Shown here one piece after another: positions 27,029 through 36,124 of a DNA stretch of 64,000 bases (position 1 is its first letter; every line of letters begins with the position of its first letter). The position numbers and the translations under genes were made by a program. The notes beneath the pieces were generated by a model, which saw nothing but the letters and a program-made list of their open reading frames with translations, ran no database searches and was not told the DNA's origin. The stretch comes from Pseudomonas chlororaphis (GTDB lineage: Bacteria; Pseudomonadota; Gammaproteobacteria; Pseudomonadales; Pseudomonadaceae), in assembly GCA_001023535.1 (NCBI GenBank), contig CP011020.1, forward strand, positions 644,595 to 708,594. The letters are read 5' to 3'.

Positions 27029-27056
27029 TTGACGAAGTTTTGATGGCATCTATATT
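27029..27056 (+). promoter_or_regulatory. Sigma-70-like promoter for the porin gene
   Basis: TTGACG (27029-27034) and TATATT (27051-27056) are 16 bp apart, about 220 bp before the start codon. If used, the mRNA has a long leader that includes the 27149 palindrome. Confidence 0.5.
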
Positions 27057-27148
27057 TCAAAATAATCTGAAAACTGTGGAAACAATTCTTTTTGGAGTTA
27101 TCCAGAATCCATTATTCTGCGCGCCGGTGTAGCGGGGTTAGACCATGG

Positions 27149-27170
27149 TCGTAATCACAAATGGTTACGA
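27149..27170. promoter_or_regulatory. 22-bp palindrome in the porin leader
   Basis: TCGTAATC-ACAAAT-GGTTACGA has TCGTAA/TTACGA arms, followed at once by TTGACT, which could be a second -35. This looks like an operator for an unidentified regulator. Confidence 0.4.
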
Positions 27171-27276
27171 TTGACTTGTCAGTCACGGTCTGGCGCTAAT
27201 CGCGCATCTGCGGATTCCGGGCATTCGATCCGGCACCCAAAGAAACACAAGAATTAGAAAACGAGAGGAGCGAAGC

Positions 27277-28659
27277 ATGAACAAGTCCACCTTGGCCCTG
27301 GCTGTGGCCGTTGGGGTTCTGGCGCAGCAGGCAGGCGCCGCCGGTTTTATCGAAGACAGCAAGGCTACCTTGGGTCTGCGTAACTTCTACATCAACACGG
27401 ACAACCGTGACTCCGACGCCAACGCCCCTCGCAACAAGGCTAACGGCGTTCAAAGCAAGAGCGAAGAATGGGGCCAGGGTTTTGACCTGCGCTTCATCTC
27501 CGGCTACACCCAAGGCACCGTAGGCTTTGGTCTGGATGCCATTGGCCTGCTGGGCATCAAGCTGGATTCGGGCGGCGGTTCCAACGGCGCCACTGCAACC
27601 TCCTACGGCGGTACGGTCTTCCCAAGCGAGTCCAACGGCAAGGCTGTCGACAACTACTCCAGCCTGGGCCTGACTGCCAAGGCCAAGATCTCCCAGACTG
27701 AACTGAAATTGGGCACCCTGCAGCCAAAACTGCCAGTGATCGTGACCAACGACGGTCGTCTGCTGCCACAAACCTTCCAAGGTGGCCAGATCACTTCCGG
27801 CGAGATCAAGGACCTGACGCTGGTCGGCGGTCAGATCGAGCACGCCAAGGGACGTAACTCCAGCAACAACGAAGAGTTGTCCATTGCCGGTGCCAACGCC
27901 CACACGGCCGCTGGCCGTGACAGCAACAAGTTCATCTACGGTGGTGGTGACTACAAGATCACCAAGGACCTGACCGCCCAGTACTACTACGGCAACCTGG
28001 AAGACTTCTACAAGCAGCACTTCCTGGGTCTGGTTCACAGCTGGGCAATCGGCCCAGGCGTCCTGAAATCCGATCTGCGTTACTTCCACAGCACCGATGA
28101 CGGCGCCAATGGCCATGATTCGGCTTACTACACCACGGGTGACTACGGTACCGGCATTACCCGCGGCAAAGTCGATAACAACCTGTACAGCGGCCTGTTC
28201 CTGTACACCGTGGGTGGACACACCTTCGGTGGTGGCTACCAGGTCAGCAATGGCGACAGCGACTTCCCTTGGCTGAACCAGGGTGATGGCTCGTCGGCCT
28301 ACCTGACCACCGACATGCAAATCGCCAAGTTCGCCCGTGCCGGCGAACGCACCTGGCAGGGTCGCTACTCCTATGACTTCGCCAAGCTTGGCGTACCTGG
28401 CCTGACAGCCGGCGTTATCTACCTGCGTGGCGATAACATCGATACCACCGGCCGTGTAGGCGTGGCACAGACCAACCTGTCGGCCACTGGCCGTTCCGAG
28501 TGGGAACGTGACATCACCGTCGGCTACGTCGTACCGGAAGGTCCGCTGAAAAACGTTGGCGTCATGTGGAAAAACGCCACCTGGCGCAACGACATCCCAG
28601 GTCAGCGCGACCAGGATGAAAACCGCCTGATCGTCAGCTACTCGCTGCCGCTGCTGTAA
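27277..28659 (+). CDS. OprD-family outer-membrane porin
   Basis: 460 residues with a signal peptide (TLALAVAVGVLAQQAGAAG) and an 18-strand OprD barrel: mature start FIEDSKATLGLRNFYINTDNRD, RLLPQTFQGGQI, and terminal strand RLIVSYSLPLL ending in a hydrophobic residue as barrel assembly requires. OprD porins admit amino acids, peptides or carboxylates; the substrate here cannot be told. It starts after AGAGGAGCGAAGC and is followed by a strong terminator. Confidence 0.92.
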   Translation: MNKSTLALAVAVGVLAQQAGAAGFIEDSKATLGLRNFYINTDNRDSDANAPRNKANGVQSKSEEWGQGFDLRFISGYTQGTVGFGLDAIGLLGIKLDSGGGSNGATATSYGGTVFPSESNGKAVDNYSSLGLTAKAKISQTELKLGTLQPKLPVIVTNDGRLLPQTFQGGQITSGEIKDLTLVGGQIEHAKGRNSSNNEELSIAGANAHTAAGRDSNKFIYGGGDYKITKDLTAQYYYGNLEDFYKQHFLGLVHSWAIGPGVLKSDLRYFHSTDDGANGHDSAYYTTGDYGTGITRGKVDNNLYSGLFLYTVGGHTFGGGYQVSNGDSDFPWLNQGDGSSAYLTTDMQIAKFARAGERTWQGRYSYDFAKLGVPGLTAGVIYLRGDNIDTTGRVGVAQTNLSATGRSEWERDITVGYVVPEGPLKNVGVMWKNATWRNDIPGQRDQDENRLIVSYSLPLL

Positions 28660-28674
28660 GCCACGCGTTCGCGT

Positions 28675-28730
28675 GACGAAAAAAAGCCCCGCCCGGCATG
28701 CGCCGGACGGGGCTTTTGCGTTTCGGGTCA
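28675..28730 (+). terminator. Porin gene terminator, first copy of a duplicated 55-bp segment
   Basis: AAAAAGCCCCG...CGGGGCTTTT forms a GC-rich stem with T-run 16 bp after the porin stop. The same segment, with a handful of differences, recurs at 29652-29704 beyond the HEPN/MNT pair. Confidence 0.9.
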
Positions 28731-28769
28731 TCGTGACGGGAGACTTTCTGTCCTGATGCGTCGAGTTGC

Positions 28770-29198
28770 TTATGGTGCGGGCCGGGTTGCATCTTTGCGC
28801 AGAATGAACGCACTGAATGCCAGAAAGTCGTCCAGGTGCCGGGTGATGATCGCGATCATGATCGGCAGTTGCAGGGCCTGGTAATCATGTACGGCGATGT
28901 TCCTGAAACCCACCATGTTCTTCATGCTTTTCACCAGGCCTTCCGCCACCCAGCCACCTTGAAAAAGCAACTCGAACACGTCCCGGGCACTTTGCGGGAC
29001 ACCCAGTCGCTCACGGCGAATCAAATGCTGCCCCATGTCCAGCGCCGCTTCACAGGCACGCTGGATATTCAGGATGGCTGAGTCCTGGCGAGTGAAATCC
29101 GTGGCGAAGGTGGCAGGGTCCTTGTCATATTCCTCCCGCACTCTGGCCACACAGCGTTCGATACTCGCCGCTTTATTGATCAGGACGTCATCGACCAT
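28770..29198 (-). CDS. hepT: HepT-like HEPN-domain toxin
   Basis: 142 residues, all-helical HEPN (DUF86) protein. It carries the RNase-type motif R-x4-H-x-Y as RNIAVHDY near residues 105-112. In HEPN/MNT pairs this protein is the RNase toxin, neutralised by AMP addition to the tyrosine of this motif by the MNT partner. Its start overlaps the antitoxin 3' end by 11 bp, so expression is coupled. The pair sits between two copies of the porin terminator. Confidence 0.85.
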   Translation of the reverse strand: MVDDVLINKAASIERCVARVREEYDKDPATFATDFTRQDSAILNIQRACEAALDMGQHLIRRERLGVPQSARDVFELLFQGGWVAEGLVKSMKNMVGFRNIAVHDYQALQLPIMIAIITRHLDDFLAFSAFILRKDATRPAP

Positions 29199-29583
29199 AC
29201 ACGGTGCCTTCCTTGTGAATATCCTCGAGCAGGCCTGCGCGAGCCGCGTCGAAGGCCGTTTTCTCGCTGAGAATAAAACTCTCGAACAAGCCCGCCTGTA
29301 CGTCTTTGGCCCACAATCGGCGACCTCGGGTCACGATCTGGTACTGCATCACCGTCGTGGCCCCACGTAGATCAATCAGATCCACCGGACTTCCAGCGAT
29401 ATCGGCCAGGTCTCCCGAAAGCTGCCATAGCAGTACCGGGTCCGCCTGGCCGGCCAGGAGCACCGCCATGTCGACGTCGCTGTCAGGCCCGGCGGTCCCC
29501 TGCGCGTGGCTGCCGAACAGGTACACCGCCAGTAAGTCCGGCAGATGATGTTGCAGGTGAGTCAGCAAGGCTTGAGTGTTCAT
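29188..29583 (-). CDS. mntA: MNT-type nucleotidyltransferase antitoxin
   Basis: 131 residues. The minimal nucleotidyltransferase motif GSHAQGTAGPDSDVD (G-S-x10-D-x-D, about residues 24-38) is intact, with a third acidic position in SPVDLIDL. MntA antitoxins AMPylate their HEPN partner. The gene is first in the operon, antitoxin before toxin. Confidence 0.88.
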   Translation of the reverse strand: MNTQALLTHLQHHLPDLLAVYLFGSHAQGTAGPDSDVDMAVLLAGQADPVLLWQLSGDLADIAGSPVDLIDLRGATTVMQYQIVTRGRRLWAKDVQAGLFESFILSEKTAFDAARAGLLEDIHKEGTVYGR

Positions 29584-29651
29584 GCCGCCTATCCTAGCCG
29601 CTCATCCTGGCATGGGGACAGTGTTTACTCGCCCGGATGGCAAACAGGGCC

Positions 29652-29704
29652 GACAAAAAAAACCCGCCCGGCCTGCGCCGAACGGGGCTTTTGCGTTTCG
29701 GGTC
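29652..29704 (+). repeat. Second copy of the porin terminator segment
   Basis: GACAAAAAAAACCCGCCCGGCC... matches 28675-28730 over about 53 bp with few differences and shares the trailing TTTTGCGTTTCGGGTCA. Its stem is less perfect (two mismatches). The HEPN/MNT operon lies exactly between the two copies. Confidence 0.85.
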
Positions 29705-29925
29705 AGGCCCACCCCTGTAGCCCTTCTCGAAACTTCTCCTCTTTACAGCAACTCGAGGCCTTCTCGAAACCTCGTCGAGGATGGTGGACCCATAGGTGGG
29801 TGGGTGCCAGTGAACAGTTTTTTATATTCTTAAAAAGTCTAGCCAAAGCAATATTCATTCTTTTTAAAACGGTCCAAACCGAGGCACAGTCAGGCTCCAC
29901 AAGAATCTCATCCAGGAGCTTTACC
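29705..29925. other. AT-rich promoter region of lsfA
   Basis: The stretch 29815-29875 is strongly AT-rich (TTTTTTATATTC, AATATTCATTC) in a GC-rich genome. It resembles the region before ssuE (30751-30800). Such sequences are typical of CysB-type sulfur-starvation control; no exact operator can be fixed. Confidence 0.4.
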
Positions 29926-30564
29926 ATGAGCCTCAGACTGGGCGACATTGCCCCCGATTTCGAACAGGACTCCAGCGCCGGCAAGATCCGCTTCCACGAG
30001 TGGCTCGGTGACAGCTGGGGCGTGCTGTTTTCTCATCCGGCGGACTTCACGCCGGTGTGCACCACCGAGCTGGGCCTGACCGCCAAGCTCAAGGATGAGT
30101 TTGCCCAGCGGGGCGTCAAGGCCATTGCCCTGTCGGTGGACCCGGTGGATTCGCATCACAAGTGGATCGAAGACATCAACGAAACCCAGAATACCGTGGT
30201 CAACTTCCCGATCCTGGCCGACGCCGATCGCAAGGTCTCCGACCTGTACGACCTGATCCACCCCAACGCCAGCGACACCTTGACCGTGCGCTCACTGTTC
30301 GTGATTGACCCGAACAAGAAGATTCGCCTGACCATCACCTACCCGGCCAGCACCGGGCGCAATTTCAACGAGATCCTGCGGGTGATCGATTCCCTGCAAC
30401 TGACCGACAACTACAAGGTCGCCACGCCGGCCAACTGGCAGGATGGCGATGAAGTGGTGATCGTCCCGTCGCTCAAGGACGAAGAAGAACTCAAGCAGCG
30501 TTTCCCCAAGGGCTACCGCGCGGTGAAGCCGTACCTGCGCCTTACCCCGCAGCCCAATCGTTAA
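29926..30564 (+). CDS. lsfA: 1-Cys peroxiredoxin LsfA
   Basis: 212 residues, Prx6-type. The peroxidatic cysteine is in FTPVCTTE (about residue 46), and the C-terminal dimer domain VVIVPSLKDEEELKQRFP is present. LsfA reduces peroxides and is induced by sulfur limitation in pseudomonads, where it is linked to the ssu operon as here. The frame extends far upstream; ATG 29926, preceded by CAGGAGC, is the family start. Confidence 0.93.
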   Translation: MSLRLGDIAPDFEQDSSAGKIRFHEWLGDSWGVLFSHPADFTPVCTTELGLTAKLKDEFAQRGVKAIALSVDPVDSHHKWIEDINETQNTVVNFPILADADRKVSDLYDLIHPNASDTLTVRSLFVIDPNKKIRLTITYPASTGRNFNEILRVIDSLQLTDNYKVATPANWQDGDEVVIVPSLKDEEELKQRFPKGYRAVKPYLRLTPQPNR

Positions 30565-30592
30565 ATAAGCAGGCAGGCGCCAATGTCTCTTT

Positions 30593-30679
30593 GTGGGAGC
30601 GGGCTTGCTCGCGAAGGCGGTGTATCAGGCGACATTTCTTAACCTGACCTATGGCCTTCGCGAGCAAGCCCGCTCCCAC
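30593..30679. repeat. Inverted REP pair between lsfA and ssuE
   Basis: Arms 30593-30618 and 30654-30679 are perfect 26-bp inverted repeats of the GTGGGAGCGGGC family. It separates lsfA from ssuE and can fold into a long hairpin in the lsfA mRNA. The remaining gap to 30880 is AT-rich and holds no gene. Confidence 0.9.
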
Positions 30680-30750
30680 AGTGAAACGCCGTGCACCAAA
30701 GGGTTTTGGCCGTTTCGACGGCCTTTTTTATGCCTGGAGGAGCGTCGCTT

Positions 30751-30800
30751 TCATATTCATATAAAGAATAACCAAATGAATAAATATGATTTAAAGATAT
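30751..30800 (+). promoter_or_regulatory. AT-rich control region of the ssu operon
   Basis: A 50-bp AT-rich stretch (ATTCATATAAAGAATAACC, then AATGAATAAATATG) with repeated ATTCAT/ATGAAT elements precedes ssuE. Position and composition suggest a CysB-family binding region; this is inference. Confidence 0.4.
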
Positions 30801-30880
30801 ATGAATCCCCTGTTATGGTTTGCCTCATGCAGCGAGATCGCCCACCGCGAATCGCACGTGACAGTTAAGGAATGGCAGGC

Positions 30881-31474
30881 ATGTTGGTCGTCTCACTCGG
30901 TGGCAGCCCCAGCCAGCGCTCACGCTCCGGGGTGTTGCTGGAACGCTCGCAACGTTGGTTGCAGCAGCAAGGTGTGGAAGTGGTCAGTTATCAGGTGCGT
31001 GATTTTCCGGCTGAAGACTTGCTCCATGCCCGTTTCGACAGCCCCAAGGTGGTCGACCTGCTCCAGCAGATCGACAACGCCGACGGCCTGTTGATCGCGA
31101 CGCCCGTGTACAAGGCGTCTTTTTCCGGCGCGCTGAAGACGCTGCTGGACTTACTGCCGGAGCGAGCGCTGAGCCACAAGGTCGTGCTGCCCATGGCCAC
31201 CGGAGGCAGCATCGCCCACATGCTGGCGGTGGACTACGCCCTCAAGCCGGTGTTGTCGGCCCTCAAGGCCCAGGAAATGCTCCAGGGGATCTTTGCCGAA
31301 GACAGCCAGATCGCCTATGGCGAAGGCACTGCCCAGGCGCAATTGGCACCGGCCCTGCAACAACGCTTGAACGAAGCCCTGGAGCAGTTTTTCAGTGCCA
31401 TGGCGCGGCGGCCCAGGCCGCTGGACCCACACGTCTTGAATGAACGCCTGTTGAGTGCTCGCTGGAGCATTTGA
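30881..31474 (+). CDS. ssuE: NAD(P)H-dependent FMN reductase
   Basis: 197 residues. SsuE supplies FMNH2 to the monooxygenase SsuD. The flavodoxin-like fold shows [15 protein letters not shown] at the start, [23 protein letters not shown] and [13 protein letters not shown] choose ATG 30881, which has AAGGA about 10 bp upstream and gives the family start [13 protein letters not shown] 30872 would sit 1 bp from the same RBS. It heads the ssuEADCBF operon. Confidence 0.93.
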   Translation: MLVVSLGGSPSQRSRSGVLLERSQRWLQQQGVEVVSYQVRDFPAEDLLHARFDSPKVVDLLQQIDNADGLLIATPVYKASFSGALKTLLDLLPERALSHKVVLPMATGGSIAHMLAVDYALKPVLSALKAQEMLQGIFAEDSQIAYGEGTAQAQLAPALQQRLNEALEQFFSAMARRPRPLDPHVLNERLLSARWSI

Positions 31475-31565
31475 CCCCGTGTAAACCCAGTTTCAACTCA
31501 CCTTACTCAGCCGCCAACGGCCAAGCAGGTGCAGCCACACCCCCACAGCAAAAAGGAGAGGCGCC

Positions 31566-32531
31566 ATGCGCACTGTCATTTTGCGTCGCGGGCTGGTCGC
31601 TCTGTTTGCTGCGGCTGTGTCCTTCGGCGCTATTACCCAGGCTCAAGCCGAGACCTTGCGGATCGGTTATCAGAAGTACGGCACCCTGGTGCTGCTCAAG
31701 GCCAAGGGCACCTTGGAAAAACGCCTGGCCGCCCAAGGCGTGGATGTGCAATGGACCGAGTTTCCCGGCGGCCCGCAACTGCTTGAAGGCCTGAACGTCG
31801 GCTCCATCGATTTCGGCGTGACCGGCGAAACCCCGCCGGTGTTCGCCCAGGCCGCTGGCGCCGACTTGCTCTACGTGGCGTATGAACCGCCTGCGCCCAC
31901 CAGCGAAGCGATCCTGGTGCCCAAGGGGTCGCCCATCCAGTCGGTGCAAGACCTCAAGGGCAAGAAAGTCGCGCTGAACAAAGGTTCCAATGTCCACTAC
32001 CTGCTGGTGCGGGCGTTGGAAGATGCAGGTCTGAAATACACCGACATCCAGACCGTTTTCCTGCCACCGGCCGACGCCCGTGCCGCATTCGAACGCGGCA
32101 GTGTCGACGCCTGGGTGATCTGGGATCCGTACCAGGCCGCCGCCGAGCAACAGTTGCAGGCACGGACCCTGCGCGACGGCCAGGGCATCGTCGACAACCA
32201 TCAGTTCTACCTCGCCACCAAGCCCTATGCGCAGCAGCATCCCCAGGTCATCACCGCCCTGGTGGACGAAGTGCGTGCCGTGGGGGAGTGGTCCAAGGCC
32301 AATCCCGAAGACGTGACCAAACAGGTGTCGCCACTGCTCGGCCTGCCTGAGCCGATCACCCTGACCTCGATGAAACGCCAGGGGTTCGGTGCCTCGTTCC
32401 TCACACCCGACGTGGTGGCAGCCCAGCAGAAAATCGCCGACAGCTTCTACCAACTCAAGCTGATACCCAAGCCCTTGAGCATCAAGGACGTGATCTGGAC
32501 GCCACCGGCGGCCGTCGCGAACGCGCAGTAA
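31566..32531 (+). CDS. ssuA: Sulfonate ABC transporter, periplasmic binding protein
   Basis: 321 residues with signal peptide ([19 protein letters not shown]). The mature protein begins [20 protein letters not shown], characteristic of SsuA, with [19 protein letters not shown] and [12 protein letters not shown]. It binds aliphatic sulfonates for import by SsuBC. Its start has AAAGGAGAGG. Confidence 0.94.
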   Translation: MRTVILRRGLVALFAAAVSFGAITQAQAETLRIGYQKYGTLVLLKAKGTLEKRLAAQGVDVQWTEFPGGPQLLEGLNVGSIDFGVTGETPPVFAQAAGADLLYVAYEPPAPTSEAILVPKGSPIQSVQDLKGKKVALNKGSNVHYLLVRALEDAGLKYTDIQTVFLPPADARAAFERGSVDAWVIWDPYQAAAEQQLQARTLRDGQGIVDNHQFYLATKPYAQQHPQVITALVDEVRAVGEWSKANPEDVTKQVSPLLGLPEPITLTSMKRQGFGASFLTPDVVAAQQKIADSFYQLKLIPKPLSIKDVIWTPPAAVANAQ

Positions 32532-32556
32532 TCCGACCCCCTTAGGAGACCACTCC

Positions 32557-33705
32557 ATGAGCCTCAATATTTTCTGGTTCCTGCCCACCCACGGCGATGG
32601 CCATTACCTTGGCACCGCCGAAGGCGCCCGCGCCGTCGATCACGGCTACCTGCAACAGATCGCCCAGGCTGCGGACCGGCTGGGTTTCGGTGGCGTGCTG
32701 ATTCCCACCGGACGCTCCTGCGAAGACTCCTGGCTGGTGGCGGCCTCGTTGATTCCCGTGACTCAGCGCCTGAAGTTCCTCGTTGCCCTGCGCCCCGGGA
32801 TCATTTCCCCGACGGTGGCGGCGCGGCAGGCCGCAACCCTGGACCGGTTGTCCGGCGGGCGCGCGTTGTTCAACCTGGTGACGGGTGGCGACCCGGACGA
32901 ACTGGCCGGCGACGGCCTGTTCCTCGACCACGAGGCGCGCTACCAGGCGTCGGTGGAGTTCACTCGCATCTGGCGTCGGGTCCTGGAAGGCGAGACCGTG
33001 GATTACGACGGCGAGCACATCAGCGTCAAGGGCGCCAAGTTGCTCTACCCGCCGATCCAGCAACCGCGTCCGCCTTTGTATTTCGGCGGCTCTTCCGAAG
33101 CGGCCCAGGACCTCGCCGCCGAACAGGTGGAAATGGTGCTGACCTGGGGCGAACCACCGGAGGCCGTTGCCCAGAAAATCGAACAGGTCCGGGCCAAGGC
33201 TGCCAAGCTGGGCCGCACCGTGCGCTTCGGCATCCGCTTGCACGTGATCGTGCGCGAAACCAATGCCGAGGCCTGGCAGGCCGCCAACCGGTTGATCTCC
33301 CACCTGGACGACGACACCATCGCCCGCGCCCAGGCCTCCCTGGCGCGCTTCGACTCGGTGGGCCAGCAACGCATGGCCGCCCTGCACGGTGGTCGGCGCG
33401 ACAAACTGGAAGTGAGCCCCAACCTCTGGGCCGGTGTCGGCCTGGTTCGCGGTGGTGCCGGCACGGCACTGGTGGGCGATGGCCCGACTGTCGCCGCGCG
33501 GGTCAAGGAATACGCCGACCTGGGGATCGATACGTTCATCTTCTCGGGTTATCCACACCTGGAAGAGTCCTATCGCGTGGCGGAACTGTTGTTCCCGCAT
33601 CTGGACGTGGAGCGCCCGGAACTGCCCAAGAGCCAGGGCTACGTGAGCCCGTTCGGGGAAATGGTCGCCAATGACATTCTCCCCAAAGCCGCCGCACAGA
33701 GCTGA
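32557..33705 (+). CDS. ssuD: FMNH2-dependent alkanesulfonate monooxygenase
   Basis: 382 residues of the bacterial luciferase-like family. SsuD releases sulfite from alkanesulfonates with FMNH2 and oxygen. It begins [16 protein letters not shown], with [20 protein letters not shown] and [16 protein letters not shown]. It follows ssuA by 25 bp. Confidence 0.95.
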   Translation: MSLNIFWFLPTHGDGHYLGTAEGARAVDHGYLQQIAQAADRLGFGGVLIPTGRSCEDSWLVAASLIPVTQRLKFLVALRPGIISPTVAARQAATLDRLSGGRALFNLVTGGDPDELAGDGLFLDHEARYQASVEFTRIWRRVLEGETVDYDGEHISVKGAKLLYPPIQQPRPPLYFGGSSEAAQDLAAEQVEMVLTWGEPPEAVAQKIEQVRAKAAKLGRTVRFGIRLHVIVRETNAEAWQAANRLISHLDDDTIARAQASLARFDSVGQQRMAALHGGRRDKLEVSPNLWAGVGLVRGGAGTALVGDGPTVAARVKEYADLGIDTFIFSGYPHLEESYRVAELLFPHLDVERPELPKSQGYVSPFGEMVANDILPKAAAQS

Positions 33706-33712
33706 GGCGGCC

Positions 33713-34495
33713 ATGAAAAAACTTATCCACAACCTGGCGCCCTGGGCGGTGCCGCTGCTGTTGCTGGCGGTGTGGCAACTGGCAGTGTCGGCGGGCTGGC
33801 TGTCCACGCGGATCCTGCCGGCCCCGGTGGCGGTCATCGAGGCCGGGGTAAACCTGGTGCGCAGCGGCGAGATCTGGACGCACCTGGCCATCAGCGGCTG
33901 GCGGGCGGCGGTCGGCTTCGCCATCGGCGGCGGTATCGGCCTGATCCTGGGCTTTATCACTGGCCTGTCGAAATGGGGCGAGCGCCTGTTGGACAGCTCG
34001 GTGCAGATGGTCCGCAACGTCCCGCACCTGGCGTTGATTCCCCTGGTGATCCTGTGGTTCGGCATCGACGAGTCGGCGAAGATTTTCCTGGTGGCGCTGG
34101 GCACGCTGTTTCCCATCTACCTCAACACCTATCACGGCATCCGTAATGTCGATCCGGCCCTGGTGGAGATGTCCCGCAGCTATGGCTTGTCCGGCTTCAG
34201 CCTGTTTCGCCAGGTGATCCTGCCAGGTGCCTTGCCGTCGATCCTGGTGGGGGTGCGGTTTGCACTCGGTTTCATGTGGTTGACGCTGATCGTGGCGGAA
34301 ACCATCTCGGCCAGTTCCGGCATCGGCTATCTGGCGATGAATGCCCGGGAGTTCCTGCAGACCGACGTTGTGGTGCTGGCGATTCTTCTGTACGCCGTGC
34401 TGGGCAAGCTGGCCGACCTTGCCGCCCGCGGGCTGGAACGGGTCTGGTTGCGTTGGCACCCGGCCTACCAAGTGAGCAAGGGAGGTGTCGCATGA
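33713..34495 (+). CDS. ssuC: Sulfonate ABC transporter permease
   Basis: 260 residues, about six membrane segments, with the EAA loop [24 protein letters not shown] near residues 150-170. It forms the channel for sulfonates with SsuB. The stop overlaps ssuB's start (ATGA). The frame extends back into ssuD; ATG 33713 after GAGGCGGCC is used. Confidence 0.93.
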   Translation: MKKLIHNLAPWAVPLLLLAVWQLAVSAGWLSTRILPAPVAVIEAGVNLVRSGEIWTHLAISGWRAAVGFAIGGGIGLILGFITGLSKWGERLLDSSVQMVRNVPHLALIPLVILWFGIDESAKIFLVALGTLFPIYLNTYHGIRNVDPALVEMSRSYGLSGFSLFRQVILPGALPSILVGVRFALGFMWLTLIVAETISASSGIGYLAMNAREFLQTDVVVLAILLYAVLGKLADLAARGLERVWLRWHPAYQVSKGGVA

Positions 34496-35298
34496 CGGCC
34501 CAACAACCTCCGCGCCTGCTGCGAGGCATCCCGCTGGCGGTGCGCAAGTTGCAGAAAACCTTCGGCACCCGTGCGGTGCTGCGTGATATCGACTTGCATA
34601 TCCCGGCCGGGCAGTTCGTGGCGGTGGTCGGTCGCAGCGGCTGTGGCAAAAGTACTTTGCTGCGCTTGCTGGCCGGCCTCGACCAACCCAGCGCGGGTCA
34701 ATTGCTGGCCGGCTCGGCGCCGTTGAGTGCCGTGCAACAGGACACGCGGCTGATGTTCCAGGAGGCGCGCTTGTTGCCCTGGAAAAAAATCATCGACAAC
34801 GTCGGTCTTGGGCTCAAGGGCAACTGGCGGCCGCAAGCCTTGCAGGCGTTGGAAGCCGTCGGCCTGGCCGACCGTGCCAATGAATGGCCGGCCGCGTTGT
34901 CCGGTGGCCAGAAGCAACGCGTGGCCCTGGCCCGGGCGCTGATCCACCAACCGCGCTTGCTGTTGCTCGACGAACCCTTGGGGGCGCTGGACGCCCTGAC
35001 CCGTATCGAGATGCAGCAGTTGATCGAAAACCTGTGGCAGGCACACGGCTTCACCGTGTTGCTGGTGACTCACGACGTCAGCGAAGCGGTGGCCATCGCC
35101 GACCGGGTCATCCTGATCGAAGACGGCCAGATCGGCCTCGACCTGCTCATCGACCTGCCACGTCCACGGGTTCGCGGCTCTCATCGCCTGGCGAGCCTGG
35201 AAACCGAAGTGCTCAACCGTGTGCTGTCCTTGCCCGGCCAACCGCCGGAACCCGAACCCGTTTCACCCTTGCCCACGCAGTTGCGTTGGGCGCAATGA
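34492..35298 (+). CDS. ssuB: Sulfonate ABC transporter ATPase
   Basis: 268 residues. Walker [11 protein letters not shown]-loop [11 protein letters not shown], signature [15 protein letters not shown], Walker [13 protein letters not shown] and H-loop VTHDVSEA are all intact. It powers SsuC. ATG 34492 overlaps the ssuC stop. Confidence 0.95.
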   Translation: MTAQQPPRLLRGIPLAVRKLQKTFGTRAVLRDIDLHIPAGQFVAVVGRSGCGKSTLLRLLAGLDQPSAGQLLAGSAPLSAVQQDTRLMFQEARLLPWKKIIDNVGLGLKGNWRPQALQALEAVGLADRANEWPAALSGGQKQRVALARALIHQPRLLLLDEPLGALDALTRIEMQQLIENLWQAHGFTVLLVTHDVSEAVAIADRVILIEDGQIGLDLLIDLPRPRVRGSHRLASLETEVLNRVLSLPGQPPEPEPVSPLPTQLRWAQ

Positions 35299-35403
35299 AG
35301 CCGCTTCAAGCGGCCAGCGACACGCTGCAAGAAGAGGCGCGTGCTTTTCCTTGCAGCTTGTAGCTCGAAGCTTGCAGCTCATTTCGACCCCAGGAGAAAT
35401 AAC

Positions 35404-35619
35404 ATGACTATCAAAGCCATCAACGTGCGCAACCAGTTCAAAGGCACCATCAAGGAAATCGTCGAAGGCGACGTGCTCTCGGAAATCGACGTGCAAACGG
35501 CCTCCGGCATCGTCACCTCGGTCATCACCACCCGTTCGGTGAAAGAGCTGGAGCTGGCAATCGGCAGCGAAGTGATCGCCTTCGTCAAATCCACCGAGGT
35601 GTCCATCGCCAAGTTGTGA
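35404..35619 (+). CDS. ssuF: SsuF molbindin-like (TOBE) protein
   Basis: 71 residues forming one TOBE/molbindin domain: INVRNQFKGTIKEIVEGDVLSEIDVQT, then AIGSEVIAFVKSTEVSIA. SsuF is required for sulfonate or sulfate-ester use in some pseudomonads; its exact role is unknown. It ends the operon, followed by a terminator. Confidence 0.9.
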   Translation: MTIKAINVRNQFKGTIKEIVEGDVLSEIDVQTASGIVTSVITTRSVKELELAIGSEVIAFVKSTEVSIAKL

Positions 35620-35636
35620 GCGGTGCGTGACCCACG

Positions 35637-35670
35637 GCCCCGAACGGCGCGAGCCCTTCGGGGCTTTTTT
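35637..35670 (+). terminator. ssu operon terminator
   Basis: GCCCCGAA (35637-35644) pairs with TTCGGGGC (35657-35664), followed by six Ts. It lies 17 bp after ssuF. Confidence 0.9.
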
Positions 35671-35685
35671 AGCGTCACTAAAAGG

Positions 35686-35779
35686 CGTTTTATCTAATTT
35701 AAAGGGATTTATAAGATCTTTAAGAGTGGACTGTTTTTAACATTTATTCTGTTTAAGCGGTGCTATAGTCCGTTTTATC
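35686..35779 (+). promoter_or_regulatory. hipBA promoter and repeated CGTTTTATC
   Basis: An AT-rich stretch with an extended -10 TGCTATAGT (35761-35769), 37 bp before hipB. CGTTTTATC occurs at 35686-35694 and 35771-35779, the second just past the -10, a likely autoregulator (HipB) site pair. Confidence 0.45.
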
Positions 35780-35806
35780 AAGCATAGCAGCTTCAGAGCA
35801 CCGTTT

Positions 35807-36124
35807 ATGTCTGGATTTTTTCCTATTGATTGTGCCGACACGCTCCACGCCATTGGCCTGCTGGTGAAAAGTCGGCGGCTTCAACACCGGCAGCGGCAGA
35901 AAGATCTTGCCGCTTCTCTTAAGCTGTCGGAGCGAACAGTGCGCAAAATCGAGGCGGGCGACCCCACTGTGGAGTTGCGCTCATTCATGTTGGTGCTGTG
36001 GCAATTGGGGCTGATCCAGGAAGTGTTCCAAAGCCGTCAACAGCTCGAAGCTTCATCCCTTGTATCCACTCAAGCGCCTCGCAACGCTCGTGTACGCCTG
36101 GCCAGTGTAAAGGGAGAATTCTGA
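35807..36124 (+). CDS. hipB: HipB-like XRE antitoxin
   Basis: 105 residues. An XRE helix-turn-helix (QRQKDLAASLKLSERTVRKIEAGDPTVEL, about residues 29-57) with a C-terminal tail. Paired by overlap (TGATG) with a HipA-type gene, it should repress the operon and neutralise the kinase. The gene is moderately AT-rich at its 5' end. Confidence 0.85.
   Translation: MSGFFPIDCADTLHAIGLLVKSRRLQHRQRQKDLAASLKLSERTVRKIEAGDPTVELRSFMLVLWQLGLIQEVFQSRQQLEASSLVSTQAPRNARVRLASVKGEF

Larger units (their letters stand above)
26804..27276. other. 473-bp gap holding the oprD promoter and leader
   Basis: No gene is recognisable. In P. aeruginosa gshA follows argA; it is not here, so this is a synteny breakpoint. 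The right half is AT-rich and contains a sigma-70-like promoter and a palindrome, listed separately. Confidence 0.6.

Noticed and set aside
29545..29925. N-terminal extension of LsfA (127 residues)
   Set aside because: The extension translates the duplicated terminator and AT-rich promoter; the family start with RBS is at 29926.
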